Assembly: GCF_005860765.1 (NCBI RefSeq)
Contig: NZ_VCEI01000011.1
Location: 992,001-1,056,000, forward strand
DNA length: 64,000 bases
Reading direction: 5' to 3'
From: Dyadobacter sediminis
Lineage (GTDB): Bacteria > Bacteroidota > Bacteroidia > Cytophagales > Spirosomataceae
Position numbers and translations under genes: made by a program. Under the pieces are notes generated by a model. The model was not told the DNA's origin and did not search any database. It saw only the letters and a list, made by a program, of their open reading frames with translations. Of this stretch, positions 1 to 8,398 are shown piece by piece. Each line of letters opens with the position of its first letter. Within the stretch, counting starts at the first letter, position 1.

Positions 1-1220
1 GTAAAAGGCTTTGTGTTTTTTAAAATACATTCCGAGAAATGGTCTATTTCAGCAGCGAACTGATTGTTTTCTGCCATTCCGATATTTTCATGCAGTTCCA
101 GTTTGCCATTTGCCCTGGCACTTGTAAGGTCCTGTCCTTTATAGGCATATGCTTTGTCCATGTTGAGCCAGCCCCGTTCGCAAAGTACGCGGTAACGGCG
201 GCTTTCATGAACATTATAATGCGTGGCGCAGTTGGCAATCACTCCGTTCGGAAAGCGCATTTGCCAGGAAATAAATTCCTCCACTTCGGCAAACAACGGA
301 TTTCCGGGCGTACTGTATTGATAAGCAAATACTTCTGTCGGTTCTTCACCGAGGATAAAACGCGTTGTATTCAGGCAATACAGGCCAATGTCGGGCAAAG
401 CGCCGCCTCCGGCCAGTTTCTTTTTGTGCCTCCAGTGATCCGGATTGGCGCTGCTCTGGCAATTGGCGGCTTCAATATATTTCGCCGGACCGAATTCTTT
501 CTTTTGCAGCAATTCTCTCAATTTTCTGTTATGCGGCTGATACTGAATCCGGTATGCAATCATCAGTTTCACATTTGCCTTGTTGCACGCATCGATCATT
601 TCGCGGCATTCTTCCGAAGTATTTGCCATCGGTTTTTCACACAGAATATGCTTTCCTGCCTTGGCGCCCCGTATAGTATATTCCTTGTGCATTCCGTTCG
701 GCAAAACAATGTAAATGACATCGACGTCCTTATTGTTTTTAATCTGGTCGTATGTTTCGTAGCTGTAACAATTTTCCGGTTTCACACCGTATTGCGCGGC
801 TACTTTCTGCATTTTGTCAGGCGTGCCGCTCACGAGCGCAGCCAGTTTTGATTTTTTACAGGTATGAAGGGCAGGTATAATCTCTTCCAAAGACAAATGT
901 CCGAGTCCGACTATTGCATACCCGATGCGCTGATCCGGCGGAAGCGGCATCGGTACCGGTGCAGACTGCTGATCAAATTCCGATTTCCATTTTTCCAGCA
1001 CGATCTGATCTTCGGGTTTGTATGGAACCATCGTTGCAGACGAAACCGGTTTTTTAACCGTCTGTGCAAAAATCCTGTTTTTACCGCTTGCAGCCACGAT
1101 ATTTCCCATTGCTCCGATTGCCGCATATTTTCCGGTCATGGATAAAAAACCTTTCCGGGAAATAATTTCCTTTTCGCTGATGTTTGTTGATGAAGTATCA
1201 TTCAGTTCATTTTCTTTCAT
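1..1220 (-). CDS. Gfo/Idh/MocA family oxidoreductase, partial (3' end outside window)
   Basis: The reverse strand is open from an ATG at 1220 to the window edge (406 codons), so the C-terminus is missing. After an N-terminal leader with a Tat-like SRKGFLSMTG stretch (residues 21-30) comes a Rossmann fold with GLGHLS at 105-110 and the family hallmark CEKPM at about 194-198. A later GGGALPDIGLYCLNT segment matches the catalytic-domain signature. Members are NAD(P)-dependent sugar or glycoside oxidoreductases; exported versions in Bacteroidota often act on glycosides or keto-sugars. The substrate cannot be read from sequence. The gene faces away from the next gene at 1475. Confidence 0.9.
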   Translation of the reverse strand, partial: MKENELNDTSSTNISEKEIISRKGFLSMTGKYAAIGAMGNIVAASGKNRIFAQTVKKPVSSATMVPYKPEDQIVLEKWKSEFDQQSAPVPMPLPPDQRIGYAIVGLGHLSLEEIIPALHTCKKSKLAALVSGTPDKMQKVAAQYGVKPENCYSYETYDQIKNNKDVDVIYIVLPNGMHKEYTIRGAKAGKHILCEKPMANTSEECREMIDACNKANVKLMIAYRIQYQPHNRKLRELLQKKEFGPAKYIEAANCQSSANPDHWRHKKKLAGGGALPDIGLYCLNTTRFILGEEPTEVFAYQYSTPGNPLFAEVEEFISWQMRFPNGVIANCATHYNVHESRRYRVLCERGWLNMDKAYAYKGQDLTSARANGKLELHENIGMAENNQFAAEIDHFSECILKNTKPF

Positions 1221-1474
1221 TATAAAAGTTACTTAGCTGTTGATAAAGGTTCCCATTGTTGGTATTTGGTACCAGGAAAAAATATTATACCCGACTGTCT
1301 GTAAATGTATATTTCTAACAGACTGAAAATTCTTGCAAAAAATCGATAGAGAACTAATTCACAACAGTTTGTAGCATCAGTTCATTTAAAAATAAAACTG
1401 GACAGAGAGTATACAAAAGTCCGGCTTATTGTTGTTAGCATGAGAGATTATCTATCTATGAGACTGGACGCTTT

Positions 1475-2848
1475 ATGAGCAAGCACTTACACGAAAAAAG
1501 CTGCTGGACCGAAAATGCACCGGACGGCAGCGAACGCCATCTGTTTAAAATTCAGCATAAAGGTCTGGGCACCTACAGAATCCTGAAAGATCTTCATCCC
1601 GGCTTGCTGAATAAAAAAGCAGAAAATCAGTTTCGGCTATGGGATCAACAATGGAGTGCGATTTTAAGCCAGAACGACGTTCTTGTTTCCAAAACAAAAA
1701 CGCCTGCACTTGCCGGAGAAGCTACTGCGAAAGCCAGAAAGGCAATTCAGGAAATAGAAGATATTGCCGTTGAATCAACTCCGATGCATCTTGGTGACCT
1801 GAGCTGGAACGCACTGACCGATCATTCTGCATTTCCGGAAACCGATCCCGCCGAGTTGCTGCAACGTGAATTGATGCATTTTGAAGAAATTCCCGAACCT
1901 GCGCTGCATGTCCCGCCCGAAAAGCCGGATGAGGCTGATTTTATCCCAGAGCTTACTTTCGCAGCCAGGAAATTAGGTTTTCTGGCAGATCGGAGCATAG
2001 CCAGGCAGCAGAAAAAATACCATGAAGCCATTGCCGAATGGGAAACACAAACTGTAAAGCTGAACCATGAAAATGACAATCTTCGGAAAATTTATCACGC
2101 TGAAAAAGCAAGGTTTGAAGCAGGCCGCCAGCAGCTGATTGCCAAATATGAGAAAGCGGGTATAGTTTGGAAAAGGAGAAAAACCGAATTTTACAGAAAT
2201 CAGAATGAGCTGAATGCGTATGTCTCCGGTTTGCGCCAGTCTTACGCATATCACGAGCCGACAGCTGTCATTGCATACAATGAACTGATTCTGAATAATG
2301 TCGCATATCCTGCCGGCTTTCCGAAAGACTTTGATCTGGAATACAATCCGGAGACTAAAATGCTTGTTGCTGAATACATTTTGCCATCGCCTTTTCACTT
2401 TCCACTCCTGAAAGAGATCAAATACAACAGTTCAACAAAGGATTTTGAAAACCATTATTTGTCAAAGGAACAGCTTGCCGGGCTTTTTGAAACTACGCTC
2501 TATAAAATTACGCTGAGAGCCTTGCACGAGTTGTTTACTTTTGATGATGCACATGCCATTGATACCATTGTGTTTAATGGGTGGATTGAATCAGTAAATA
2601 AAAGAACACGTAAAACGGGTACCGAATGCATCTTATCGGTAAAAGCGGATAAAAGTAAATTTCAGAAAATCAACCTCACCAACATTGACCCGAAAACCTT
2701 GTTTGAAAATCTGAACGGAGCTGCGGCAAGTCGTTTGATCGATATGGTACCGGTAAACCCTATTGCTCAGTTGAATTTGTACGATAAGCGTTTTGGTCCG
2801 TCCCAAGGCGGCTTACTTTCACAAAATTACAATTTTGTTTGTGTTTGA
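1475..2848 (+). CDS. Mrr-type restriction protein lacking its nuclease domain
   Basis: The 457-residue product matches, from memory of the family, the non-catalytic N-terminal part of bacterial Mrr-like restriction endonucleases. It has the N-terminal HKGL...LHPGLLNKKAENQ region, a coiled coil at about 173-256, and the GFPKDFDLEYNPETKMLV and ALHELF...IVFNGW blocks that normally precede the Mrr_cat domain. In full-length relatives the DKRF motif (ends at residue 440) is followed by a linker and a PD-(D/E)XK nuclease of roughly 150 residues. Here it is followed by 17 unrelated residues, a stop, and a structured-repeat array. The product is probably catalytically dead or has another role. The start was chosen because the upstream ATG at 1440 is in another frame and stops at once. 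Confidence 0.75.
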   Translation: MSKHLHEKSCWTENAPDGSERHLFKIQHKGLGTYRILKDLHPGLLNKKAENQFRLWDQQWSAILSQNDVLVSKTKTPALAGEATAKARKAIQEIEDIAVESTPMHLGDLSWNALTDHSAFPETDPAELLQRELMHFEEIPEPALHVPPEKPDEADFIPELTFAARKLGFLADRSIARQQKKYHEAIAEWETQTVKLNHENDNLRKIYHAEKARFEAGRQQLIAKYEKAGIVWKRRKTEFYRNQNELNAYVSGLRQSYAYHEPTAVIAYNELILNNVAYPAGFPKDFDLEYNPETKMLVAEYILPSPFHFPLLKEIKYNSSTKDFENHYLSKEQLAGLFETTLYKITLRALHELFTFDDAHAIDTIVFNGWIESVNKRTRKTGTECILSVKADKSKFQKINLTNIDPKTLFENLNGAAASRLIDMVPVNPIAQLNLYDKRFGPSQGGLLSQNYNFVCV

Positions 2849-2867
2849 TTTAGAAATTTAGACCCAA

Positions 2868-3388
2868 GAACAGGCGGCTCCGCAGGAGCCTAACAATTGC
2901 ATAACTTTTCTTACATACTCTACAAACAGAGGGCTCAGCAGGAGCCATATCACAGGCCCGGCAGGGCCTTCCTGTTTATAGCAGTGTTTGTCCATTTCCA
3001 TAATCCTCACTCCTGCGGAGTGGCCTTGCCGAGAACAGGCGGCTCCGCAGGAGCCTAACAATTACATAACTTTTCTTCCATACTCTACAAACAGAGGGCT
3101 CAGCAGGAGCCATATCACAGGCCCGGCAGGGCCTTCCTGTTTATAGCAACGTGGTCAATTTATAGGTTTCTCACTCCGAAGGAGTGGCCTTGCCGAGAAC
3201 AGGCGGCTCCGCAGGAGCCTTCTATTACATACATTCTACTGCATTTCCTACAAACAGTGGGCTCCGCAGGAGCCATGCCACAGGCCTGGCAGGGCCTTTC
3301 TGTTTATAGCAATGTTGTCCATTTCCATAATCCTCACTCCTGCGGAGTGGCCTTGCCGAGAACAGGCGGCTGCGCAGGAGCCTTCTCC
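2868..3388. repeat. Structured repeat array A, about 3.2 units of ~164 bp
   Basis: Units begin with GAACAGGCGGCTCC at 2868, 3033, 3197 and 3360 (spacings 165, 164, 163). Each holds a hairpin GGCTCCGCAGGAGCC, then an AAACAG...CTGTTT outer stem enclosing two hairpins (GGCTCnGCAGGAGCC and AGGCCCGGCAGGGCCT), then a third hairpin such as ACTCCTGCGGAGTGG. The first and last hairpin cores (CTCC-GCA-GGAG and CTCC-TGC-GGAG) are reverse complements and can pair with each other. The array fills the gene-free stretch 2849-3470. The same architecture recurs at 5221-5375 and 44720-45232. Confidence 0.9.
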
Positions 3389-3470
3389 TCATTACCCTTT
3401 TAATCCACATCATTTTATTATTGTATTTTCACTAATTTGCAATTACCATTTCCCAAGCTGACATTATCCT

Positions 3471-5189
3471 ATGAAAAATATACTTCTTCTGCTCTTGTTA
3501 CCACTTCTGTTAACGTCTGGCTTGCATTTCTTTTACAGAGAATATGAGTCTTTGCCAAGGACTGAGCCGGAAAGTATAACCATGTGCAGCTCAGGATCCG
3601 GAATAAGCGTTAGTACCGATGCAAACGGCAAGTTTGTTACGGAATTGCCGGGATGGGGAAAGTATGCTTATCCTGTTTCAACTTCAAAAGACAGTGCACA
3701 ATTCTACTTTAATCAGGGATTGAACCTGTATTACAGCTATCATATGAAGGAAGCACTGGCTTCTTTCAGAGAAGCTGCCCGTATTGATCCCGGCTGTTCG
3801 ATGGCATTCTGGGGACAAGCACTGGCCATGGGACCCTATTACAATGCGGCACATACCTATAGAATGCCCGCCGAAGTACCGCCTGTCTTACAGCAGTTCA
3901 CTCAGGTTTCGGACAATGCAACCGCAAAGGAAAAAGACCTGATGCAAGTCATGACGCTTCGATACTCCGCAGATGCTTCGGACACTAAACGAAAAGAATT
4001 GAATCTTGCATATGCTTCGGGTATGCGTAAACTGGTTGAAAAATACCCCGAAGATCACGATATCAGAATGTTGTACGTGGATGCGGTTATGCTTATTCAT
4101 GCCTGGGATTTCTGGAACAGTAACGGATCAGCAAAAGAATGGACCGGTGAACTTGTTCAACTATGCGAAGGCACTCTCAGGAAAAACCCGGATCACCCTG
4201 CCGCACTGCATTATCATATTCATCTTACCGAGGCATCACACCATCCCGAAGTTGCGCTGCCAAATGCCGACAAGCTTAAAAATCTTTTTCCGGGCGTTGC
4301 ACATATGGTGCATATGTCGAGCCATGAGTATCAACGAAACGGAATTTATGCGAGCGGCGTTGAAGTAAATGATCTTGCCGACAGCAACCTGCTGCTTTAT
4401 AATTCCCTTGCAGCGCATCTTTCACTGAACAAACACAGTGCGCATTATTTTGCCGTGCAGACTTACTGTGCCATGAGCGGCGGCATGTACGAAACAGGTA
4501 TGCGTGACGCATTTCGATGCCGCAATACAGTTTCGCCGAGCCATGAAAATACCTACGATCAGTATTTGTATATGCTGCCTTCGCTTACGCTTGTCCGTTT
4601 AGGCAAATGGGATGAAATTCTGAAAGACAGTACAATTCCTGATGCAAGCTGGTCATACGCATTACTGCTTCATCATTTTTCCACAGGGATGGCTTACGTA
4701 AATACTGGCCGCATGGAAATGGCGAAGAAAGAGCTGGCCGATTTACAGATCAATGCAAAAGACGAAATCCTTAAAAAGCGCCGGATTCCTTTTAATGCAC
4801 CGCTTCCAATTGCACACATTGCAGAAAATATATTGAATGCCAGTATTTTATATGTTGAACAAAAATCTGATGCTGCAATTGCATCTCTGAGGAATGCAAT
4901 TGAAATAGAAGATAATCTGATCTATACCGAGCCGAATGACTGGCCTCTTCCGGCACGACAATACTTGGGTGCTATCTTGTTAAAGATGAAAAAGCCTTTG
5001 GAAGCCGAAAAAGTTTACCGTGAAGATCTGATCTGGAACCCGGGAAATGGTTGGTCGCAGATCGGATTGCACCGTAGCCTGGAGATGCAGAAGAAAAATG
5101 AAATGCTTGCTAAACTGAAATCCGGTTATAAAAAGTCATTTTCCCATGCCGAAGTAATTCCGCCCGCGTCTGTGTATATGAACTTGTAA
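3471..5189 (+). CDS. Exported tetratricopeptide-repeat protein
   Basis: This 572-residue protein begins with a hydrophobic leader (residues 4-20), so it should be periplasmic or surface-anchored. A clear TPR unit lies at about 75-118 (DSAQFYFNQGLNLYYSY...ALASFREAARIDPG) and further helical TPR-like repeats follow, including one near 395-430 and one near 500-540. No catalytic motif was found. The histidine-rich stretch around residues 240-290 (LHYHIHLTEASHHPE and GVAHMVHMSSHEYQR) is conserved-looking and might bind metal. The gene stands alone between structured repeats A and B. TPR proteins are usually scaffolds, so no specific role is claimed. Confidence 0.8.
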   Translation: MKNILLLLLLPLLLTSGLHFFYREYESLPRTEPESITMCSSGSGISVSTDANGKFVTELPGWGKYAYPVSTSKDSAQFYFNQGLNLYYSYHMKEALASFREAARIDPGCSMAFWGQALAMGPYYNAAHTYRMPAEVPPVLQQFTQVSDNATAKEKDLMQVMTLRYSADASDTKRKELNLAYASGMRKLVEKYPEDHDIRMLYVDAVMLIHAWDFWNSNGSAKEWTGELVQLCEGTLRKNPDHPAALHYHIHLTEASHHPEVALPNADKLKNLFPGVAHMVHMSSHEYQRNGIYASGVEVNDLADSNLLLYNSLAAHLSLNKHSAHYFAVQTYCAMSGGMYETGMRDAFRCRNTVSPSHENTYDQYLYMLPSLTLVRLGKWDEILKDSTIPDASWSYALLLHHFSTGMAYVNTGRMEMAKKELADLQINAKDEILKKRRIPFNAPLPIAHIAENILNASILYVEQKSDAAIASLRNAIEIEDNLIYTEPNDWPLPARQYLGAILLKMKKPLEAEKVYREDLIWNPGNGWSQIGLHRSLEMQKKNEMLAKLKSGYKKSFSHAEVIPPASVYMNL

Positions 5190-5220
5190 TTTAACTTCTA
5201 ACAGACTGACGTTCTATTAA

Positions 5221-5375
5221 GGCTGCTCCAACGGAGCAACGCTTAACAAGGCACGAGGTCATTTGCTAGAAACAGTCAGCTCCGCTGGGCTGATCGTTTA
5301 ACCGCGGGGCGGTTTCCTGCTTATAGAACGTAGTTTGTGAAAGTAAACCCTCAACTCCGGATGGAGTGGCCATTT
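5221..5375. repeat. Structured repeat B, single diverged unit
   Basis: One unit has the same order of hairpins as array A but different sequence. GCTCCAACGGAGC is at 5224-5236. An outer stem (AAACAG...CTGCTT) encloses CAGCTCCGCTGGGCTG and AACCGCGGGGCGGTT, and the last hairpin is ACTCCGGATGGAGT. Stem positions changed on both sides, so pairing is kept while the bases differ. Confidence 0.75.
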
Positions 5376-5806
5376 GCAATTGCATGGAGGCTATGCCAGA
5401 GCTAGATTTTATACAACAGTTCTGATTGTATCAAAAGGCAGAATATCATAATAAGAACAGTATTTTTTCTAAAAAAATATCTTTCCTGAAAGCTCAGGAA
5501 AGATATCTGCATTATTTACTCAACGTTCCTCTATTACTTAACCTTCAAACTCGTACATCAATCAAACAAAAAAATAATTGATGCCTTCATAAGCCCTGGT
5601 TCAGAATATTATTCAAATATGGTCACCCGGAATTTAATATTAAAAATGCGATGAGCCAACGGCAGTACTGGTTGAACTTACGGATTCAGAAAGTAGTTTT
5701 GACGATTTTTGTCTTCTTGATTGTTGATGCTGATAAAACGGATCTTCATGCTTATATTTAAGTTCGATTTATAAATTATTCCTATTTTTAATTAATTTCT
5801 TACAGA
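5376..5806. other. Gene-free, AT-rich stretch
   Basis: No convincing reading frame was found here. The only strong feature is the hairpin at 5477-5506. A 36-codon frame at 5651-5761 has no support from sequence character or context. The stretch presumably holds the promoter of the downstream oxidoreductase small subunit, but no clear TTTG-N19-TAnnTTTG pair was found. Confidence 0.6.
5477..5506 (-). terminator. 13-bp perfect hairpin, terminator-like on the minus strand
   Basis: ATATCTTTCCTGA and its exact reverse complement flank a 4-base loop (AAGC). On the plus strand an A-run precedes the stem, so on the minus strand the hairpin is followed by a run of seven T. That is the layout of an intrinsic terminator for leftward transcription, although no leftward gene is known here. 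Confidence 0.6.
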
Positions 5807-6337
5807 ATGAACCGTAGAGAAGCTGTTCAAACATTAACCTTCCTGCTGGGAGGTACGATATCTGCTCCCCTGATGGCCGGCATCATGGGTGAAAAACTCA
5901 ATTTCGGTCCATCGGTGGAAGTTACAGACCAGCAGGAAGCTTTACTGGCAGAAGTTGCGGATGTAATTATTCCCACAACTGGAACGCCCGGAGCCAAGGC
6001 AGCCGGTGCAGAAAAATTCATTACCCGCATCATGCGCGATTGCTATAAAGAAGAAGATCAGAAGAAATTCTATGACGGACTTGAAAAAGTGAACGGACAA
6101 AGCAAGGAAGTTTACGGAAAAGGATTCACCGAACTGGACGCCGCGCAGAAGATCGATATTGTGAAACGCACTACTGTTTCAGACAAACCTTTCTTTTTAC
6201 AAATGAAAGGCCTTACGCTGACGGGATATTTTACTTCTGAAGTCGGCGCAACGCAGGCGCTTGACTACTTGCCGGTTCCGGGCAGATTTGATGGAAGCTG
6301 GCCCATGCCGAAAGGTCAGAAAAGCTGGGCGCTGTAA
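5807..6337 (+). CDS. Gluconate 2-dehydrogenase subunit 3 family protein, Tat-exported
   Basis: The 176-residue product starts MNRREAVQTL, a twin-arginine leader (RR at 3-4), followed by a hydrophobic stretch. The family hallmark ADVIIPTTGTPGAKAAG lies at about 51-67. In known systems this small subunit carries the Tat signal for a cofactor-loaded GMC oxidoreductase that lacks its own signal, so the complex crosses the inner membrane folded. The GMC partner follows after 199 bp of decamer repeats. No cytochrome c subunit, the usual electron acceptor in such complexes, is adjacent. Glucoside 3-dehydrogenases, gluconate dehydrogenases and similar enzymes share this arrangement. Confidence 0.9.
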   Translation: MNRREAVQTLTFLLGGTISAPLMAGIMGEKLNFGPSVEVTDQQEALLAEVADVIIPTTGTPGAKAAGAEKFITRIMRDCYKEEDQKKFYDGLEKVNGQSKEVYGKGFTELDAAQKIDIVKRTTVSDKPFFLQMKGLTLTGYFTSEVGATQALDYLPVPGRFDGSWPMPKGQKSWAL

Positions 6338-6382
6338 CCTGTAAAAACTATCCGGCAGATTGTCATCCAACCCACTTAAATA

Positions 6383-6504
6383 ATGACCATTCATGACAAT
6401 CAATGACAACTGAATAACAATTCATACCCATTGATTACAATTCATGACAATCCATGACAACTAAATGACCATTCATGACAATCCATGGCCACTAATGACA
6501 ATCG
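6383..6504. repeat. Tandem decamer array (ATGACAATCC type)
   Basis: About twelve imperfect 10-bp units in nearly constant register, with consensus ATGACAATCC / ATGACCATTC, fill most of the spacer between the small subunit and its GMC partner. Related but degenerate copies occur at about 34968-34997 and 56090-56215. Confidence 0.85.
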
Positions 6505-6536
6505 CTGATCAATACCAATAAAAAAACTCTTAATAA

Positions 6537-8270
6537 ATGGCGAATTTAAATATTGACGCAGTAAAAGAAGTTACATACGATGCCATCGTCATCGGTTCGG
6601 GTGTTTCCGGCGGATGGGCGGCAAAAGAACTTACGGAAAAAGGCCTGAAAGTGCTGATGCTTGAAAAAGGCAAGAACCTCGAACACGTGTCGGGTTACGA
6701 AAATGCCATGAAAGCGCCCTGGGAAACCAAGTATAACGGCAGGCTTACCGTAAAACAGATTGAAACACACCCGTTCCTTTCCCGCGATTACCCGTATAAT
6801 GAACTTACGGAAAAGTACTGGATGAACGATATGGATTCGCCGTACGAAGAAAAGAAGCGCTTCGACTGGTTCCGGCCCAATATCGTGGGCGGAAAATCCA
6901 TTATGTGGGGACGCCAGTCGTACAGGCTGAGCGATATCGATTTCGAAGCCAACCTGAAAGACGGCATTGCGGTCGACTGGCCGATCCGTTATAAAGATAT
7001 AGCGCCATGGTATTCATATGTTGAAAAGCACGTTGGAATTTCAGGTGAAAAACTGGGACTCCCACAGCTTCCCGACAGTGATTTTATCCCGCCGATGGAC
7101 ATGTATTTTGTGGAAAAAGAAGTTCGCAAACGCCTTGAAAAACAATTTCCGGGACGTACAATGACCATTGGACGTGTTGCCAACCTGTCGCAGCCGACCA
7201 AAATACAGCTGGAAGGAGGCCGTGCTCCGTGCCAGTACCGCAACCGCTGCGCACTAGGCTGTCCGTACGGCGCCTATTTCAGTACGCAGTCGAGTACACT
7301 TCCGCCGGCTGTAAAAACCGGCTTGCTTACCTTGCGTCCGGATTCGGTTGTAAGGGAAATTATTTACGACAATAAAAAAACGTCCGGCGGTACAAACGGA
7401 AAAGCAACGGGCGTGCGCGTAGTAGATACTGTTACACTTCAGGAAAAAGAATATTTTGCCGGATTGATTTTTGTTTGCGCAAGTGCGCTTGCTTCCACTG
7501 CACTTCTGTTAAATTCCACTTCCGACCGTTTTCCTAACGGTATGGGAAATGATTCGGGTGAGCTTGGCCACAATTTGATGGATCACCATTTCCGCACTGG
7601 TGCAAGCGGCGTTTGGGAGGGCGATCTGGACAAGTACTACTTCGGACGCCGTGCGAACGGAATTTACGTGCCGCGTTACCGCAACATCGGTTCTGACAAG
7701 CGCGATTACCTGCGCGGATTTGGTTACCAGGGCGGCGGCGGCCGTCAGGGATGGCAGCGGAACATTGCCGAACTTGCTTTCGGAGCGGAATTCAAGGAAG
7801 AACTGACAACTCCGGGCAACTGGACCATGGGTTTTGGCGGTTTTGGCGAAACTTTGCCGTACCATGAAAATTACATGTACCTGAACAAGAACAACAAGGA
7901 CAAGTTCGGAATGCCGGCTGTTGTATTCGACGCTGAACTTCGTGAAAACGAGAAAAAAATGCGTGTCGATATGATGAACGATGCAGCCGAAATGCTTGAA
8001 AAATCAGGTATTAAAAATGTAAAAACCTATGATAACGGATCTTACCTCGGCATGGCGATCCACGAAATGGGAACAGCCCGGATGGGACGCGATCCGAAAA
8101 CGTCAGTACTCAATGGCTTCAACCAGATTCATGCGGTTAAAAACGTATTTGTAACCGACGGCGCGGCCATGACCTCGGCGTCATGCGTGAACCCGTCGCT
8201 GACTTACATGGCATTGACTGCACGTGCTGTCGACCATGCGGTGAAGGAATCCAAAAAGAAGAATATCTAA
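6537..8270 (+). CDS. GMC family oxidoreductase, probable Fe-S-containing FAD sugar dehydrogenase
   Basis: The 577-residue enzyme has the FAD-binding motif AIVIGSGVSGGWAAKELTE (16-34) and the C-terminal GMC signature (HEMGTARMGRDP, then CVNPSLTYMA). A Cys triad, C232-x5-C238-x3-C242 in PCQYRNRCALGCPYGA, aligns with the Cys-rich segment of bacterial FAD glucose dehydrogenases that hold a 3Fe-4S cluster. No signal peptide is present, so export should depend on the Tat-bearing small subunit encoded upstream. The likely reaction is oxidation of a sugar or glycoside hydroxyl in the periplasm. A role as glucoside 3-dehydrogenase is inferred from the DUF1080/epimerase module at 57-62 kb and is unproven. 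Confidence 0.88.
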   Translation: MANLNIDAVKEVTYDAIVIGSGVSGGWAAKELTEKGLKVLMLEKGKNLEHVSGYENAMKAPWETKYNGRLTVKQIETHPFLSRDYPYNELTEKYWMNDMDSPYEEKKRFDWFRPNIVGGKSIMWGRQSYRLSDIDFEANLKDGIAVDWPIRYKDIAPWYSYVEKHVGISGEKLGLPQLPDSDFIPPMDMYFVEKEVRKRLEKQFPGRTMTIGRVANLSQPTKIQLEGGRAPCQYRNRCALGCPYGAYFSTQSSTLPPAVKTGLLTLRPDSVVREIIYDNKKTSGGTNGKATGVRVVDTVTLQEKEYFAGLIFVCASALASTALLLNSTSDRFPNGMGNDSGELGHNLMDHHFRTGASGVWEGDLDKYYFGRRANGIYVPRYRNIGSDKRDYLRGFGYQGGGGRQGWQRNIAELAFGAEFKEELTTPGNWTMGFGGFGETLPYHENYMYLNKNNKDKFGMPAVVFDAELRENEKKMRVDMMNDAAEMLEKSGIKNVKTYDNGSYLGMAIHEMGTARMGRDPKTSVLNGFNQIHAVKNVFVTDGAAMTSASCVNPSLTYMALTARAVDHAVKESKKKNI

Positions 8271-8280
8271 ACTTTTCATT

Positions 8281-8315
8281 GCCTGCCGGATCTCAACAGC
8301 CGGCAGGCTTTTTTT
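8281..8315 (+). terminator. Intrinsic terminator after the GMC gene
   Basis: GCCTGCCGG pairs with CCGGCAGGC (9 bp, 10-base loop) and is followed by seven T. It lies 10 bases after the GMC stop codon. Confidence 0.92.
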
Positions 8316-8334
8316 ATCCTACGGCAATCAGTTA

Positions 8335-8387
8335 AAATGATCAGAACTGCAGATTTCTACTAATTTGCAGCTCTGATCATTTTTTTA
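8335..8387 (+). promoter_or_regulatory. Long hairpin with T-run abutting the MFS start codon
   Basis: AAAATGATCAGA-A-CTGCA pairs with TGCAG-C-TCTGATCATTTT around a 14-base loop, and the T-run ends about 12 bases before the ATG at 8399. It looks like a second intrinsic terminator but sits where the leader of the next gene must be. It could attenuate read-through or mask the translation start. Confidence 0.65.
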
Positions 8388-8398
8388 ATCTCGTATTC

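Noticed and set aside
39..851. A long plus-strand reading frame of 270 codons
   Set aside because: It lies opposite the Gfo/Idh/MocA gene, whose protein has clear family motifs; the plus-strand product has no recognisable pattern.
2868..3388. CRISPR array
   Set aside because: The period is about 164 bp with whole-unit similarity; there are no short repeats with unique spacers and no cas genes.
2858..3413. Minus-strand reading frames inside structured repeat array A
   Set aside because: They consist of translated repeats and have no independent sign of coding.
5651..5761. A 36-codon small gene upstream of the oxidoreductase small subunit
   Set aside because: No signal, family or coding character supports it, and the frame could occur by chance.
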